Made by a program: the position numbers and the translations under genes. DNA of 64,000 nucleotides from JAXLYX01 sp046351215 (GTDB lineage Bacteria > Myxococcota_A > Polyangia > Polyangiales > Houyiibacteriaceae). Below the pieces are notes generated by a model, which made no database searches, had not been told where the DNA came from, and saw nothing but the letters and a program-made list of their open reading frames with translations. Of the stretch, positions 9,390 to 17,112 are shown piece by piece. Position 1 is the stretch's first letter. Every line of letters begins with the position of its first letter. The stretch covers positions 62,001 to 126,000 of the forward strand of contig JAXLYX010000006.1 of NCBI GenBank assembly GCA_046351215.1. The letters are read 5' to 3'.

Positions 9390-10085
9390 TCAGAACGAGC
9401 AGAACTCGAGCACGCGCTCGGGCTCGTCCTCGTCGAGCATGCCCGCGCCGCAGAGGGCGAGAGCCTGCTCCCGCCCGACGCCGACGTACATCTCGCGCTG
9501 ACCGTCGCCGGGCAGGAGCACGAGGCGGGAGCCGACCTCGGCCCGTTCGAGCAGGACGTTGAACGCCTGCACGAGATTCCGCACGGCGAGGCTTCCGGGC
9601 TCGCCCTCGTCCCCGTCGTCCTCGTTCACGGCGCTCACGTGCTCGCCCGCGCGGAGCACGAGCGGGCCGTCGTCGCCGCCGAACCGCTCGAGACGCACGC
9701 CGAGGAGCTCGGGGTTGGCGAGCGCCATGCGGACCACGACCGCGTGCGCGTTCTCGCGGAGACCCGTGTGGTGCACGAGCATCCGATCGGTCTTCGAGCG
9801 GCGCCGCGACGCATCGATGTCGCTGCCGGCGGCGTAGTACAGCTCGAGCAGATCGAGCCGTCGTGCCGCCTCGGGCTTCGGGCCGACCATGTCCATCAGG
9901 ACCTCGATCAGCGGATCCGAGAGCTCCTGCGCCACGCCGGCGCTGCGCAATGCCGAGTAGAACGCCATGTCGGATGCCTTCGGCGTCGGCGGGATGCTCG
10001 CCGGCCGCCGCGCCTCCGGAGGCGACTGCATCAGCGATCGGGGATCGCTCGCGGATCCTGCTGGCGGCGGGGTCGAAGGCGGCAT
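9390..10085 (-). CDS. Hypothetical protein, soluble
   Basis: I do not recognise this 231-residue protein. Its first 40 residues are Pro/Ser/Ala-rich (MPPSTPPPAG...) and probably disordered. The rest mixes helices (SALRSAGVAQELSDPLIEVL, RRLDLLELYYAAG) and strands (GSRLVLLPGDGQREMYVG). There is no signal peptide, membrane segment or metal-binding cluster. GAAAGG precedes the ATG by about 5 nt. A TAAGAT hexamer on the minus strand (10124 to 10119) may be its -10, giving a leader of about 27 nt. The same-strand genes upstream (10174-11483) may or may not be cotranscribed. Confidence 0.6.
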   Translation of the reverse strand: MPPSTPPPAGSASDPRSLMQSPPEARRPASIPPTPKASDMAFYSALRSAGVAQELSDPLIEVLMDMVGPKPEAARRLDLLELYYAAGSDIDASRRRSKTDRMLVHHTGLRENAHAVVVRMALANPELLGVRLERFGGDDGPLVLRAGEHVSAVNEDDGDEGEPGSLAVRNLVQAFNVLLERAEVGSRLVLLPGDGQREMYVGVGREQALALCGAGMLDEDEPERVLEFCSF

Positions 10086-10173
10086 CGGGCCTTTCGGGGG
10101 GTGGAGGACCAGCCCAGCATCTTACCCGGACTGCCGGGCAAGAATCACCATTCTCCGTGCGTGACCGTCGCGG

Positions 10174-10776
10174 TCAGTCCTCCCGGCAGAGGATGAACCA
10201 GGCCGGCAGCCATTGGCCGTTCTTCTGGGCCCGGCCGATGGTCACGTGCTTCGAGACACCGCGGAGCACGTCCTGGGTCCCGTTGTAGACGAAGAACGAC
10301 AACCGCTCGGAATTGTCGAGGATTTTGGGCCAATGCGCCGGGGCGCGCGGGGGGACCCGGAGGTAGTTCACGAGCAGCTCCCCAGGGGCCGCATGTTGGT
10401 GCAGCACGTAGTAGCCGGGGCCGACGGCCTGCTCGAGGAGGAGGGAGTTGCGGTTGTAGCCCCAGATCTCGCCGGAATCGCGCTCCGCACCGTCCGGGCG
10501 GACGCAGACCTTCGCGAAATGGCTGGCCCCGGGGATCGGCAGGGTGTTCCGCCCCGAGTGGACCACTTCCTTCATGCTCGGGACGTTCGAGGGAACCATG
10601 TCCTCGAGGGTGAGGGCCTTGAAGCCACGGGCGGCCTCGAAGAGGCGGCGCTGCTGCCCGACGCGCAGGCTGAGGGCCTCGTGCTTGCGCGTGGCCGGAT
10701 CGAGCCCGTCGAGGAAATCGCGGATCGCCGCCATGTCCGGGCGGCTCGTGTCGAGCATCTGCTGAAGGCGGGTCAT
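10174..10776 (-). CDS. Conserved hypothetical protein
   Basis: This is a 200-residue protein of no recognised family. The N-terminal third is helical (MLDTSRPDMAAIRDFLDGL, RRLFEAARGF). The C-terminal two thirds look like a beta-rich globular domain with many aromatic residues (IWGYNRNSLLLEQAVGPGYY, LSFFVYNGTQDVL, GQWLPAWFILCRED). No signal peptide or membrane segment is present. Its ATG overlaps the stop of the phosphorylase-like gene (ATGA), so the two are translationally coupled and probably act together. A role in nucleotide or cofactor metabolism is only a guess from that neighbour. Confidence 0.65.
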   Translation of the reverse strand: MTRLQQMLDTSRPDMAAIRDFLDGLDPATRKHEALSLRVGQQRRLFEAARGFKALTLEDMVPSNVPSMKEVVHSGRNTLPIPGASHFAKVCVRPDGAERDSGEIWGYNRNSLLLEQAVGPGYYVLHQHAAPGELLVNYLRVPPRAPAHWPKILDNSERLSFFVYNGTQDVLRGVSKHVTIGRAQKNGQWLPAWFILCRED

Positions 10777-11483
10777 CGGAACCTCTCGTCTCGGTAGGCG
10801 CGGTGCGGCAGGCCTTGGGCGCCGTGATGGAGCCAGCGGAGGATGACCTCCGCGGCCGCGATCGAGGCCTGGCGCTCGAACTGTCGGAAATCGGTCATGG
10901 CGGTCGAGCCGGCGACGTGCGTGACGCCGAGCACGGCCGCGAAGGGGACCTGCCCGAGGAGGCAGGCGTGGGCGATGGAGAAGGCCTCGAGGCTCTCCGC
11001 ATGGCAGCCCGTCCGCTGGGGGACGGCCGCGGCCATGGCGTCGTCCCGGGTCGGCGCGAGCGGGCTCCCGAGCGGCACGACCCGTCCGCGGGGCGCGTGC
11101 GACGCGAGGCCTGCCGTGAGGGGCGCGTTCGCCGGGAGCTCCGTCTGCATCGGGTCCGGGAACGAGGCGAGGCCGGCGATCTCCGCTTGGTCCACGAGCT
11201 GGAATTTGCTCCCGAGGATGATGTCGTAGGGCCGGTAGTCGGGGATCCCGGGGTAGACGCCGCAGGTTCCCACGAGGACGACGGCGCGCGGCTCGAGCTG
11301 GAAGATGCGCTTGGCGGCCGAGCCGCCGGCCACCCCCATGCCCACGCCGACGGTCTTCGTGACGACGTGGAGGCCTTCGATGGTTCCCGTCAGCGAATCG
11401 CCGAGCTCGGGCCGGAAGCCGCGGAGCTCGGGGGGATGGGCGGCGAGGACGAGGAGGTCCACCGGCGTGGTCGACGACGACAT
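10773..11483 (-). CDS. Nucleoside phosphorylase / nucleosidase superfamily protein (PNP_UDP_1-like)
   Basis: This 236-residue protein has the phosphorylase-superfamily layout: an N-terminal strand with a short loop (LLVLAAHPPEL), the central glycine motif VLVGTCGVYPG, and a late motif ESLEAFSIAHACLLGQVPFAAVLGVTHVAG. The last matches the base/ribose-binding stretch of MTA/SAH nucleosidase and futalosine hydrolase. The usual Met-Glu pair is replaced by ESLEAF, so the substrate cannot be named. The ATG at 11483 was preferred to a TTG at 11492. TAGGCT ends 8 nt upstream, with GAGGT overlapping it. The stop overlaps the next gene by 4 nt. Confidence 0.72.
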   Translation of the reverse strand: MSSSTTPVDLLVLAAHPPELRGFRPELGDSLTGTIEGLHVVTKTVGVGMGVAGGSAAKRIFQLEPRAVVLVGTCGVYPGIPDYRPYDIILGSKFQLVDQAEIAGLASFPDPMQTELPANAPLTAGLASHAPRGRVVPLGSPLAPTRDDAMAAAVPQRTGCHAESLEAFSIAHACLLGQVPFAAVLGVTHVAGSTAMTDFRQFERQASIAAAEVILRWLHHGAQGLPHRAYRDERFR

Positions 11484-11499
11484 GGCGGGCAAGCCTACC

Positions 11500-11988
11500 T
11501 CAACGGGCGGTCCGATGTCCGTGGGCTCCGAGGAGCTTCGTCGTGTCGACTCGGAGCGAGAAGAGCAGGCTGAAGAGACGCCGTGCCGTCTCGAGGTCGA
11601 GGCCGAGGTCGGGCGCGAGCCGCCGGATCATCCTCCCGGCCTTGTCGTGGGTGACCTTCTTGGCCATGTCGAGCGCCTCGAGGCGCGCGAGGCTGGCCGA
11701 TTCGTCGGGGGCGCCGAGCTGTCGGACGATGTCGACGTATTCGCTCAGGAGATCCGAGAGCCGGTCGAGCGGGAGCGTCGCGAGGACGAGGGGCGCGTCG
11801 AGCTCCGAGAGGGCCTCGAGCTCGAAACGTGTTTCATCCATGCGGATCAGCAGCCGCTCGGCGTCTTCCCGGAAGGCCAGCGTATCGGGAGCGAGGAGCT
11901 CGTGGATCAGGGCCTCCCATTCGACCCTGCGCTCGTCGGGAGCCTCCGCCCAGAGCGGATGGTCGACGACCACCTCGGACAACGACAT
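11500..11988 (-). CDS. UPF0262 family protein
   Basis: This 162-residue protein has a C-terminal half that matches the UPF0262 family: PLDRLSDLLSEYVDIVRQL, RLEALDMAKKVTHDKAGRMI and LDLETARRLFSLLFSLRV correspond to the conserved segments of the alphaproteobacterial members (IEAIDMGRRGLHNEGSELL, DFDTARRLFTLI). The family has no known function. The ATG at 11988 was chosen because a divergent gene starts at 12028. There is no Shine-Dalgarno, but TACGGT ends 6 nt upstream on the minus strand, so the mRNA may be leaderless. Confidence 0.7.
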   Translation of the reverse strand: MSLSEVVVDHPLWAEAPDERRVEWEALIHELLAPDTLAFREDAERLLIRMDETRFELEALSELDAPLVLATLPLDRLSDLLSEYVDIVRQLGAPDESASLARLEALDMAKKVTHDKAGRMIRRLAPDLGLDLETARRLFSLLFSLRVDTTKLLGAHGHRTAR

Positions 11989-12027
11989 GGGCGGACCGTA
12001 CCACGACCGTGATGCTATGGTCCCCGA
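11989..12027. promoter_or_regulatory. 39-bp divergent region with two facing -10-like hexamers
   Basis: Only 39 bp separate two divergent start codons. TATGGT (12016-12021, plus) ends 6 nt before GTG 12028. TACGGT (minus strand, 12000 to 11995) ends 6 nt before ATG 11988. Each -35 position would overlap the other promoter's -10. No Shine-Dalgarno is present on either side. This is consistent with two leaderless, mutually overlapping promoters. Confidence 0.45.
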
Positions 12028-13080
12028 GTGGCGGACTTCGGACCCTTCGAGCCCGGACGGATCATCTACCGGTGGGATCTCGACAAGACCTACCTTCGCA
12101 CCGAGTTCGACACGGTGCGGGATCTGCTCCGTACCGCCGTCGAGCCGCCCCAGAAGAAGCGGACGGTTCCAGGAGCCGCGGCCCTGCTCCGCGAGCTCCG
12201 CGCGACGCGGCCGCGCGCCATCACGATCCTCTCCGGGAGCCCGGAGCAGATGCGTCAGGTGCTCGAGGCGAAGCTCCGCCTCGACGGAATCGTCTGGGAC
12301 GGTTTCACGCTGAAGCCGAGCCTCGAGAACCTGCTCCGAGGGAGGTTCCGCTTCCTCCGCGATCAGGTGAGCTACAAGCTTCGGGCGCTCCTTTCGGCCC
12401 GCATCGACGCGCCGCAGGAGACCGAGGAGGTCCTCTTCGGGGACGACGCGGAGGCCGACGCCTACATCTACTCGCTCTACGCCGACATCGCGGCCGGTCG
12501 GGTGGACACGGCGACGCTCCTCGAGGTGCTCCGGCGCGCGAACGTCTACAGCGAGGACGTGCCGGAGTTCGTGAGGCTCGCGTCGAGGATCCCGCGTCAC
12601 GAGGTGGTGCGCCGGATCTTCATCCACCTCGATCGGATCTCGCCCGCCTATCTCTTCGACGAGTTCGGTCCGCGCGTCACCGCGTTCTACAACTACTTCC
12701 AGCCGGCCCTCGTCCTGCTCGAGGACGGCGCGATCACCGCCGAGGCCGCGCTCCGGGTCGGGGCCCACATCGTCATCGAGCAGGGGATGAACCCCGACGC
12801 GCTCGTCGCGAGCTACGTCGACCTCGCGCGTCGCGGCCAGCTCGGCACGAAGGCGGCCGAGCGCATCTTCGAGGTCGCGGGCAAGAAGGATCTCGCGATC
12901 CAGGCGACCGCCGGACGCGTCCTCGGACGCTTCGCCTCCGAGCTCGAGCGCGAGCTCCCGAAGCTCGGCGCCCGACCGGCTCCCGCCGAGCGTCCCCTCG
13001 ATTTCGTCGGACTCTTCGACCGCGACCGGGAGCGTGCGCGGGCCGCGAAGCTGCGGGCGCTCTGGCGGCGGCCGGGCTGA
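12028..13080 (+). CDS. App1-like (DUF2183) phosphatase domain protein
   Basis: This 350-residue cytoplasmic protein starts with a HAD-type acid motif, YRWDLDKTYL (D17, D19, T21). It continues with PGAAALLRELR, the serine motif ITILSGSPEQM and FRFLRDQVSYKL, then an acid-rich GDDAEADAYIYS. This order matches the catalytic domain of yeast App1 phosphatidate phosphatase and its bacterial relatives (App1_cat). The second half is helical and unassigned. A lipid or phosphoester phosphatase is likely; the substrate is unknown. It begins with GTG, has no Shine-Dalgarno, and TATGGT sits 6 nt upstream. Confidence 0.78.
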   Translation: MADFGPFEPGRIIYRWDLDKTYLRTEFDTVRDLLRTAVEPPQKKRTVPGAAALLRELRATRPRAITILSGSPEQMRQVLEAKLRLDGIVWDGFTLKPSLENLLRGRFRFLRDQVSYKLRALLSARIDAPQETEEVLFGDDAEADAYIYSLYADIAAGRVDTATLLEVLRRANVYSEDVPEFVRLASRIPRHEVVRRIFIHLDRISPAYLFDEFGPRVTAFYNYFQPALVLLEDGAITAEAALRVGAHIVIEQGMNPDALVASYVDLARRGQLGTKAAERIFEVAGKKDLAIQATAGRVLGRFASELERELPKLGARPAPAERPLDFVGLFDRDRERARAAKLRALWRRPG

Positions 13081-13088
13081 GCGGCCCG

Positions 13089-13108
13089 GGCCGGCCTCCG
13101 CGCCGGCC
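13089..13108. terminator. GC hairpin between convergent genes
   Basis: GGCCGGC (13089-13095) pairs with GCCGGCC (13102-13108) around a 6-nt loop, between the stops of the App1-like and channel genes. There is no T-run, so it would be at best a weak or factor-assisted bidirectional terminator. Confidence 0.35.
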
Positions 13109-13119
13109 GGACGCGCCCT

Positions 13120-15009
13120 TCAGCTCTCCGCGACGACGACGACCTTGTCCGCCGGTCCGAACGTGACCGTGCCCCGCTTGTCGGGGTTCACGGCGACGCC
13201 GTAGGCCTTCGAGGCGTCCTTCTCGTGCGCCGCGAGGCGATAGCCGATCGCGATCTCGCCGCGGCGCTTGGCCGACTCGACGACGGTGTGGAACGTCACC
13301 GGCACGCCGGGACGGACGTAGTCGAGCGCGGGCTTCAGGTAGATCTCGGCGCCGTCCGGGTCGAAGAGATCCGCGAGGACGGCGTGGAGCTGCTTGTTCT
13401 CCGACACCTGGCACATCATCAGGCTGACGAGCTTGTCGCTGACGATGAAGTCGTCCGCCTGCGTGACCTCGGCGAGCTCGCGATTGCGCACGTCGCGCAT
13501 CTCGCTGACGATCGCGAAGTCCCGATCGAGCCTCTCGCCCATCTCGCGGAGGTGGAGCAGGGTGACGAGCACGCGGGCGTCGGCCCGCTGCGCCTCGAGC
13601 TCGTCGGAGCAGAGCAGGATGATGTGGTCGAAGCTCGCCACGTCGAGCGACTCGAGGAGATCGCGATCGGTGGTGTCGCCCTCGCGGACCTCGAGCGTCT
13701 GGTTGCGCAGCTTCTCGCGGAACGGCGCGCATTCGTCGGTCCTGTCGCCTTCGGCCACCACCTGGACGAAGGAGCCCTGGGCCACGTAGGCGTCGAGGCC
13801 CTCGATCACCCAGGGGGCGCGCCAATTCCAGCCGAGGATCAGCGTGCGCTCCGGACGCGCGGGCTCGCGCTCCTTCTCGACGATCGCCGAGGGATCGACG
13901 ACCGGCTTCTCGCTCGAGAGCACGATCGTGTCGTCGTCCCGAGAGATCGCGATCAGTCGGTCTTCGGGCTCGAGGATGCGATCCATCGAGGGAAGGACGT
14001 GCACCCCGTCCTTGTCGACCAGGCCGATCACCGAGGACGTGTCGTAGGCGGAGAGGACGTCACCGAACGTGCGGCCGACGAGCTTGAGCGCGTCGGCGAA
14101 GTAGATCTCGTCGCCGCCGAAGTCGAGCAGCTCCGTGTGGACGACGCTGAGACCGCTCTGCCGGCAGGTCTGCACCGTGATCCGCGAGATCAGCTCGCCG
14201 GCGAGGATGACCTCGACCTCGTCCTTGCCGACCATCTTGGCGACGCCGACGTTCCTCGGGCTCTGGAGCTCCGCGACGATGTGGTAGGGGCTCTGCCGAC
14301 GGCTCGGGCCGTTGGTGATCGCCAGGATGGTCTTGATCACCTCGACGTCCGCGTCGTCCTGCTCGGGCGAGAGCACGAGGATCGACTTCGTCCCCTGCAC
14401 GTTCACCATGTCGAGCGACGCGGAGTCCGACGGAGGTCCCGAGCGGCAGACGATGCGCGTCGTCTTCGTGTCGGACATGCGCTCGCGGATCGCGTCCTCC
14501 ATCTCGACCTTGTCGCGGTCGGCGAGGATCACGATGCAGGCGCGCTTCTTGTTCTCGTTCGCGAGGACGAGCTCGTCGAGGATGGTGAAGATCGAGGCGG
14601 ACCAGCCGAGGACGAGCGTGTGCTGGTCCTCGATCACGGTGGAGCGGCCCTTGCGCAGCTCGTCGAGGCGCGCCTCGAGCCCCGAGTTCAGGACGCCGAT
14701 CAGGGCGGAGACGAGGAAGATGCCCCCGACGCTCACGGCCAGGCCGGTGAGGAGGAAGGGCCAGCTGCCCTGGTCGCCTCCGACCGCGCCCGCGTCCATG
14801 GCCCGCATCAGGCCGAACCAGAAGAGCTTCACGGGCGAGCCGCCCTCGACGGCCTCGTCGTTCGCACCGACGAGGAAGAGCACGAGGACGTAGACCACCA
14901 GCATGGCCACGGTGGCCACGGCCAGCCAGGCGATGAGGGCCGGCGTGCCCTTCGCCATGGTGTTGTCGAAGGCGTAACGGGCGCGCTCCTTGAAACTCGG
15001 TCGTCGCAT
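13120..15009 (-). CDS. CASTOR/POLLUX-type ion channel protein with RCK-like domains
   Basis: This 629-residue membrane protein resembles the bacterial relatives of plant CASTOR/POLLUX (DMI1) channels. Two hydrophobic segments lie at about 25-48 and 83-108. The cytoplasmic part holds two Rossmann/RCK-like modules. The first starts HTLVLGWSASIFTILDELV and includes ILADRDKVEMED and VCRSGPPSD. The second starts RTLILGWNWRAPWVIEGL. The family is thought to gate cation flux in response to ligands bound to the RCK ring; the bacterial substrate is unknown. The ATG at 15009 has GAGAGGA 7-8 nt upstream. It is divergent from the VWFA lipoprotein gene. Confidence 0.85.
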   Translation of the reverse strand: MRRPSFKERARYAFDNTMAKGTPALIAWLAVATVAMLVVYVLVLFLVGANDEAVEGGSPVKLFWFGLMRAMDAGAVGGDQGSWPFLLTGLAVSVGGIFLVSALIGVLNSGLEARLDELRKGRSTVIEDQHTLVLGWSASIFTILDELVLANENKKRACIVILADRDKVEMEDAIRERMSDTKTTRIVCRSGPPSDSASLDMVNVQGTKSILVLSPEQDDADVEVIKTILAITNGPSRRQSPYHIVAELQSPRNVGVAKMVGKDEVEVILAGELISRITVQTCRQSGLSVVHTELLDFGGDEIYFADALKLVGRTFGDVLSAYDTSSVIGLVDKDGVHVLPSMDRILEPEDRLIAISRDDDTIVLSSEKPVVDPSAIVEKEREPARPERTLILGWNWRAPWVIEGLDAYVAQGSFVQVVAEGDRTDECAPFREKLRNQTLEVREGDTTDRDLLESLDVASFDHIILLCSDELEAQRADARVLVTLLHLREMGERLDRDFAIVSEMRDVRNRELAEVTQADDFIVSDKLVSLMMCQVSENKQLHAVLADLFDPDGAEIYLKPALDYVRPGVPVTFHTVVESAKRRGEIAIGYRLAAHEKDASKAYGVAVNPDKRGTVTFGPADKVVVVAES

Positions 15010-15114
15010 TCGGGGTCCTCTCGTCGGGCGAGCCGCGATGGTCGCCGTTCTGCCCTGGGGATCGCAATGCCGAGTCGCGTCCGGGCCGCGTGCGGGCCCC
15101 GGAAGGCCGCTCCG

Positions 15115-15143
15115 TGGACGCCCCGCCGCCGGGTGGCTAGGAT
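15115..15143 (+). promoter_or_regulatory. Promoter TGGACG-N17-TAGGAT, likely leaderless
   Basis: TGGACG (15115-15120) and TAGGAT (15138-15143) are 17 bp apart, and the ATG of the VWFA lipoprotein lies 7 bases downstream. Transcription would start at or near the ATG. No Shine-Dalgarno is visible. Confidence 0.5.
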
Positions 15144-15149
15144 CCCCCC

Positions 15150-16442
15150 ATGTCTCGCGCTTGCCTTCGTGGGAGGACCTGGCCCGTCCTCGCCGCGCTC
15201 TTCCTGCCCGTCCTCGTGGGCTGCGGCACCAATACGGCGCTGCCCTACGGTCCACCCCGCCCACGCGATGCCTCGGTCGACGCGAGCCGCGACGCCGGGG
15301 TGGACGCGTCCGTGCTGCGCTGCATCGACGTACCGGTCGACGGGGGGCCCGTGCAGGCGGCGCTGTCGACCGACGCGGAGATCGGCCGCGCCGACGTGGT
15401 CTTCCTCATCGACGTCACGTCCTCCATGCTCGAGGAGATCTCCACCATCCGGAGGCGCCTCCGCGACGTCATCGCGCCGGCCATCCGGAGTGCCATCCCG
15501 GACTCCGAGGTCGCCGTGGCGACGTTCGCGGACTTCCCGGTACGCGACTACGGCACGCCGCCCGACGACTATCCGTTCCGCCTCAACCTGCCGGTCACCG
15601 CCGACATCACCCAGGTGCAGGCGGCCGTCGACGCCATCACCATCCGCAGCGGCGCGGACGCTCCGGAGGCCCAGGTCGAGGCGCTGTACCAGCTCGCGAC
15701 GGGTGCGGGCCTCGGCAGCTACATCACGCCCTCGCCGGGCTGCCCCTCGGGCGGAGTGGGCTACGCCTGCCTCCGGCGGGACGCGCTCCCGGTGGTCCTG
15801 CTCTTCACGGACGCTCCGTTCCACAACGACGCGTTCGGGAACCACCCGTACAACGTGTACACCCTCGGCACGGCGCCCCACACGGCGCCGGAGACCGTCG
15901 CCGCGCTGAACGCCATCGGTGCGCGGGTGATCGGCTTCGACTCGGGCGACGGGGATCCACGGCAGGACCTCGAGTATTTCGCGACGCGGACGGATGCGAT
16001 CGACGCCTCGGGCCAGCCCCTCGTCTATTCGATCGGGACGCGCGGCGAGCGCCTCGGCTCGCAGGTCGTCACGGCGATCCGGACGTTCGCGACCACCGTC
16101 GTGCAGGACATCGACGCGGTCGGACGCGATCCGGACCCCACGGACGGAGTCGATCCCGTCACCTTCGTGCAGGCGATCACCCCGCTCTCGGCCGATCCGC
16201 CGGACGGCGTCGGAGGCATCACGTCGACGAGCTTCGTCGAGGTCGTGACCGGCACGAAGCTGACGTTCCAGATCACCATCCGACCGGGCTCCGTGGTGCC
16301 CGGTCCGATGGCGCGCCTCGTCCCGCTCGAGATCGTGTTCCGCGGCAACCAGCGGAACCGTCTCGGCTCGGAGGTCGTCTACCTCCTCATCCCGGGCGCC
16401 GACGGGAAGACCTGCGCCGACTTCGGCGGCGTGCCTCCCTGA
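15150..16442 (+). CDS. VWFA-domain lipoprotein
   Basis: This is a 430-residue lipoprotein. Its signal peptide ends in the lipobox LVGC (C25). A short Asp/Ala-rich spacer follows, then a von Willebrand factor A domain from about residue 82 with the metal site DVTSS (D88, T90, S91, S92) and a LFTDAPFHND strand near 215. It should be anchored to the outer or inner membrane facing the periplasm or surface, binding a partner through the metal site. Similar single-domain VWFA lipoproteins are frequent in Polyangia; partners are unknown. It stops 3 nt before the convergent HEAT-repeat gene. Confidence 0.85.
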   Translation: MSRACLRGRTWPVLAALFLPVLVGCGTNTALPYGPPRPRDASVDASRDAGVDASVLRCIDVPVDGGPVQAALSTDAEIGRADVVFLIDVTSSMLEEISTIRRRLRDVIAPAIRSAIPDSEVAVATFADFPVRDYGTPPDDYPFRLNLPVTADITQVQAAVDAITIRSGADAPEAQVEALYQLATGAGLGSYITPSPGCPSGGVGYACLRRDALPVVLLFTDAPFHNDAFGNHPYNVYTLGTAPHTAPETVAALNAIGARVIGFDSGDGDPRQDLEYFATRTDAIDASGQPLVYSIGTRGERLGSQVVTAIRTFATTVVQDIDAVGRDPDPTDGVDPVTFVQAITPLSADPPDGVGGITSTSFVEVVTGTKLTFQITIRPGSVVPGPMARLVPLEIVFRGNQRNRLGSEVVYLLIPGADGKTCADFGGVPP

Positions 16443-16445
16443 CGC

Positions 16446-17096
16446 TCAGTCGTCGTCTTCCTCGTCCTCGCCGGAGAGCGCCGCGATGGTCTCTTCGGCG
16501 AGCTGACCGAGGGTCGCCTGGAGGTTCTCGTCGTCGTCGTCGCCGACGCTGACGACCCGCTCGTCGTCGACGAAGGGCTCGAGGAGCTCGATGGCCGACG
16601 GATCGCCGAGCGCCGCGAGCGACTCGATGGCGGCCGCGACCACCTCCTTGTCCGAGTGCTCGAGGAACCGCTTGATGAGGGGGAGGGCGCTCGGCTCGCC
16701 GACCTCGGCGAGAAGGAAGGGCAGCTCCATGAGCGCGGGGCCCGAGAGCTTGCGATCGAGCGCACGGACGATGGCGCGGGCGACCTCGGCGTAGAGGTCG
16801 TAGGCCATGTCCGTCAGTGCCTCGCCGGCCTCGGCGCGGACCGACGGCTCGTCGTCGTTGAGGATGAGGATCAGCGCGTCGGCCATCGCGGGGCTCGGCA
16901 CCTGGGCGCAGAGATCGGCGAGGCGCGAGAGGCGCATCCCGGCCTCCTCACGGTCCTCGAGCCGCGAGGCTTCCTCGACGGCCGCCATCAGGAGCTTCTG
17001 CACGTCGGCCGGCTTGCCCGAGAGGAGCTTCCGCTCCGCGGCACGGAGGGCACGATCGGCGTCGAAGATCTCGGCGAGGTTCTTGTCGAGCGACAT
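16446..17096 (-). CDS. HEAT-repeat protein
   Basis: This is a 216-residue acidic, soluble protein made of paired helices typical of HEAT repeats, for example DEPSVRAEAGEALTDMAYDL, GEPSALPLIKRFLEHSDKEV and GDPSAIELLEPFVDDER. The tail is strongly acidic (SGEDEEDDD). Such proteins are protein-interaction scaffolds; no enzymatic motif is present. It begins 17 nt after the stop of mfd on the same strand and is probably cotranscribed, with a plausible GAAAGGA Shine-Dalgarno before the ATG. Confidence 0.75.
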   Translation of the reverse strand: MSLDKNLAEIFDADRALRAAERKLLSGKPADVQKLLMAAVEEASRLEDREEAGMRLSRLADLCAQVPSPAMADALILILNDDEPSVRAEAGEALTDMAYDLYAEVARAIVRALDRKLSGPALMELPFLLAEVGEPSALPLIKRFLEHSDKEVVAAAIESLAALGDPSAIELLEPFVDDERVVSVGDDDDENLQATLGQLAEETIAALSGEDEEDDD

Positions 17097-17112
17097 GGGG
17101 CGTCCTTTCGGT

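Noticed and set aside
13089..13108. Strong intrinsic terminator between the App1-like and channel genes
   Set aside because: The hairpin is real but lacks a T-run on either side, so only a weak terminator call was kept.
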